From Anisus vortex (lineage: Eukaryota; Mollusca; Gastropoda; Planorbidae), in the NCBI GenBank assembly GCA_949126835.1, contig OX421498.1:31832081-31896080 (forward strand): DNA of 64,000 nt, given 5' to 3'. Below, in pieces: positions 63,301-64,000 of this stretch. The notes below the pieces were generated by a model. It was not told where the DNA came from, did not search any database, and worked only from the letters and a program-made list of their open reading frames with translations. A program made the translations under genes and the position numbers. How positions within the stretch are numbered: position 1 is the first letter of the stretch; every line of letters begins with the position of its first letter.

Positions 63301-64000
63301 CAGGGGTCGGCAACCTTTTACTGACAGTGTGCCAAACTAGGATTTCTAAATCATTCAGCGTGCCAACAGTCTAAAAGTCAACCTGCTGTATTATAGGCTT
63401 ACTTTTTAACAATTATTTGTATGGGACAATTAATTTAGTCCATAGCAAGACCAAGGCCAAAAGCAAAGGGGATTTAGAAAGAAAATCATTAAAGCGTTTT
63501 ATATTTAATACAAAATTAACGTGTTTGTGATTATCATCCTTTTTACTTGCAGTTATATCAAACACCCATATTTATAACCATACTTTCACATATATGATAA
63601 TAATTGTCTAAACATTATCATTTGTTAGCCAAGTTAAGGATCTAATACCTAACTGCTAATATAACTTATATTTGATACAAATGAGATATTCTTTAATTTG
63701 TGTTTTAGTTACACTAGTTTTAAATCAACATACTATAGTTATTACGGAATAGATACGTAGTAATCATTCAAACTGGGTAAATAATGTCGTGTTTAAAAAT
63801 ATACATATACATTTGTTAGTCCTATAATATTTATATAATTTTCAAATACATTTTACAGTTTGATCACTTAAAGTTATATGTTGTAAGCCATTTATTTTGT
63901 AAAAAAGAAACATAATATTATTAGAAATATTAGCGGAAAAAAAAAGGGTTAATTACCTCCCTTTAATAAAAAAAAAAAAAAGGTGTTTACCTTTTGATTC
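63301..64000. mobile_element. hAT-type element, second copy of the 48049 family, cut by the window end
   Basis: Begins CAGGGGTCGGCAACC. Its sequence is the reverse complement of 48049-48915, for example CAAATGATAATG and ATACCTAGTAATC blocks read in opposite order. The far end lies beyond the window. Confidence 0.8.

Overview
This window is eukaryotic nuclear DNA: AT-rich, with multi-exon genes using GT-AG introns, long introns, many transposon remnants and tandem repeats, and no operons. The gene content, the tRNA-headed SINEs and the hAT-type MITEs suggest an invertebrate, probably a gastropod mollusc. The organism is inferred; nothing in the sequence proves it.

The left two thirds hold three head-to-tail, plus-strand copies of a branched-chain amino acid aminotransferase (BCAT) gene: copy A (about 1048-13223), copy B (about 26420-32452) and copy C (about 35500-43124). 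Each has ten recognisable coding exons with the same boundaries and phases. The PLP lysine, the glutamate/threonine loop and the CXXC motif of BCATs survive in all three. The copies differ at their ends. A has a basic, acid-free leader of the mitochondrial type. B lacks 17 codons of that leader in frame and has a replaced C-terminus. C keeps the leader frame, but the position matching A's ATG is TTG. A and B share a small tandem duplication of the exon 2 donor that C lacks, so A and B are the younger pair.

The right part (about 54004-62343) holds one plus-strand, five-exon gene for a predicted 625-residue type II membrane protein with a BRICHOS-like domain. After it come possible proprotein-convertase sites, an acidic stretch and a basic tail with an Asn-Arg-Pro-Ala repeat. 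This layout resembles BRICHOS proprotein precursors.

The rest is mobile and repetitive DNA. There are two tRNA-derived SINE families, one with two different 3' tails, and at least six hAT-type elements with 8-bp (or near 8-bp) target duplications. A non-LTR retrotransposon at 47300-51730 was hit by two hAT elements; the larger is a decayed transposase copy whose 183-bp derivative lies at 62764. A G-rich dispersed repeat recurs. Tandem arrays have units of 18, 21, 30-36, 31/42, 36, 40, 40 and 145 bp; the largest is a 3.2-kb satellite at 17924-21132. Most long open frames outside the four genes are artefacts of arrays whose unit is a multiple of three.
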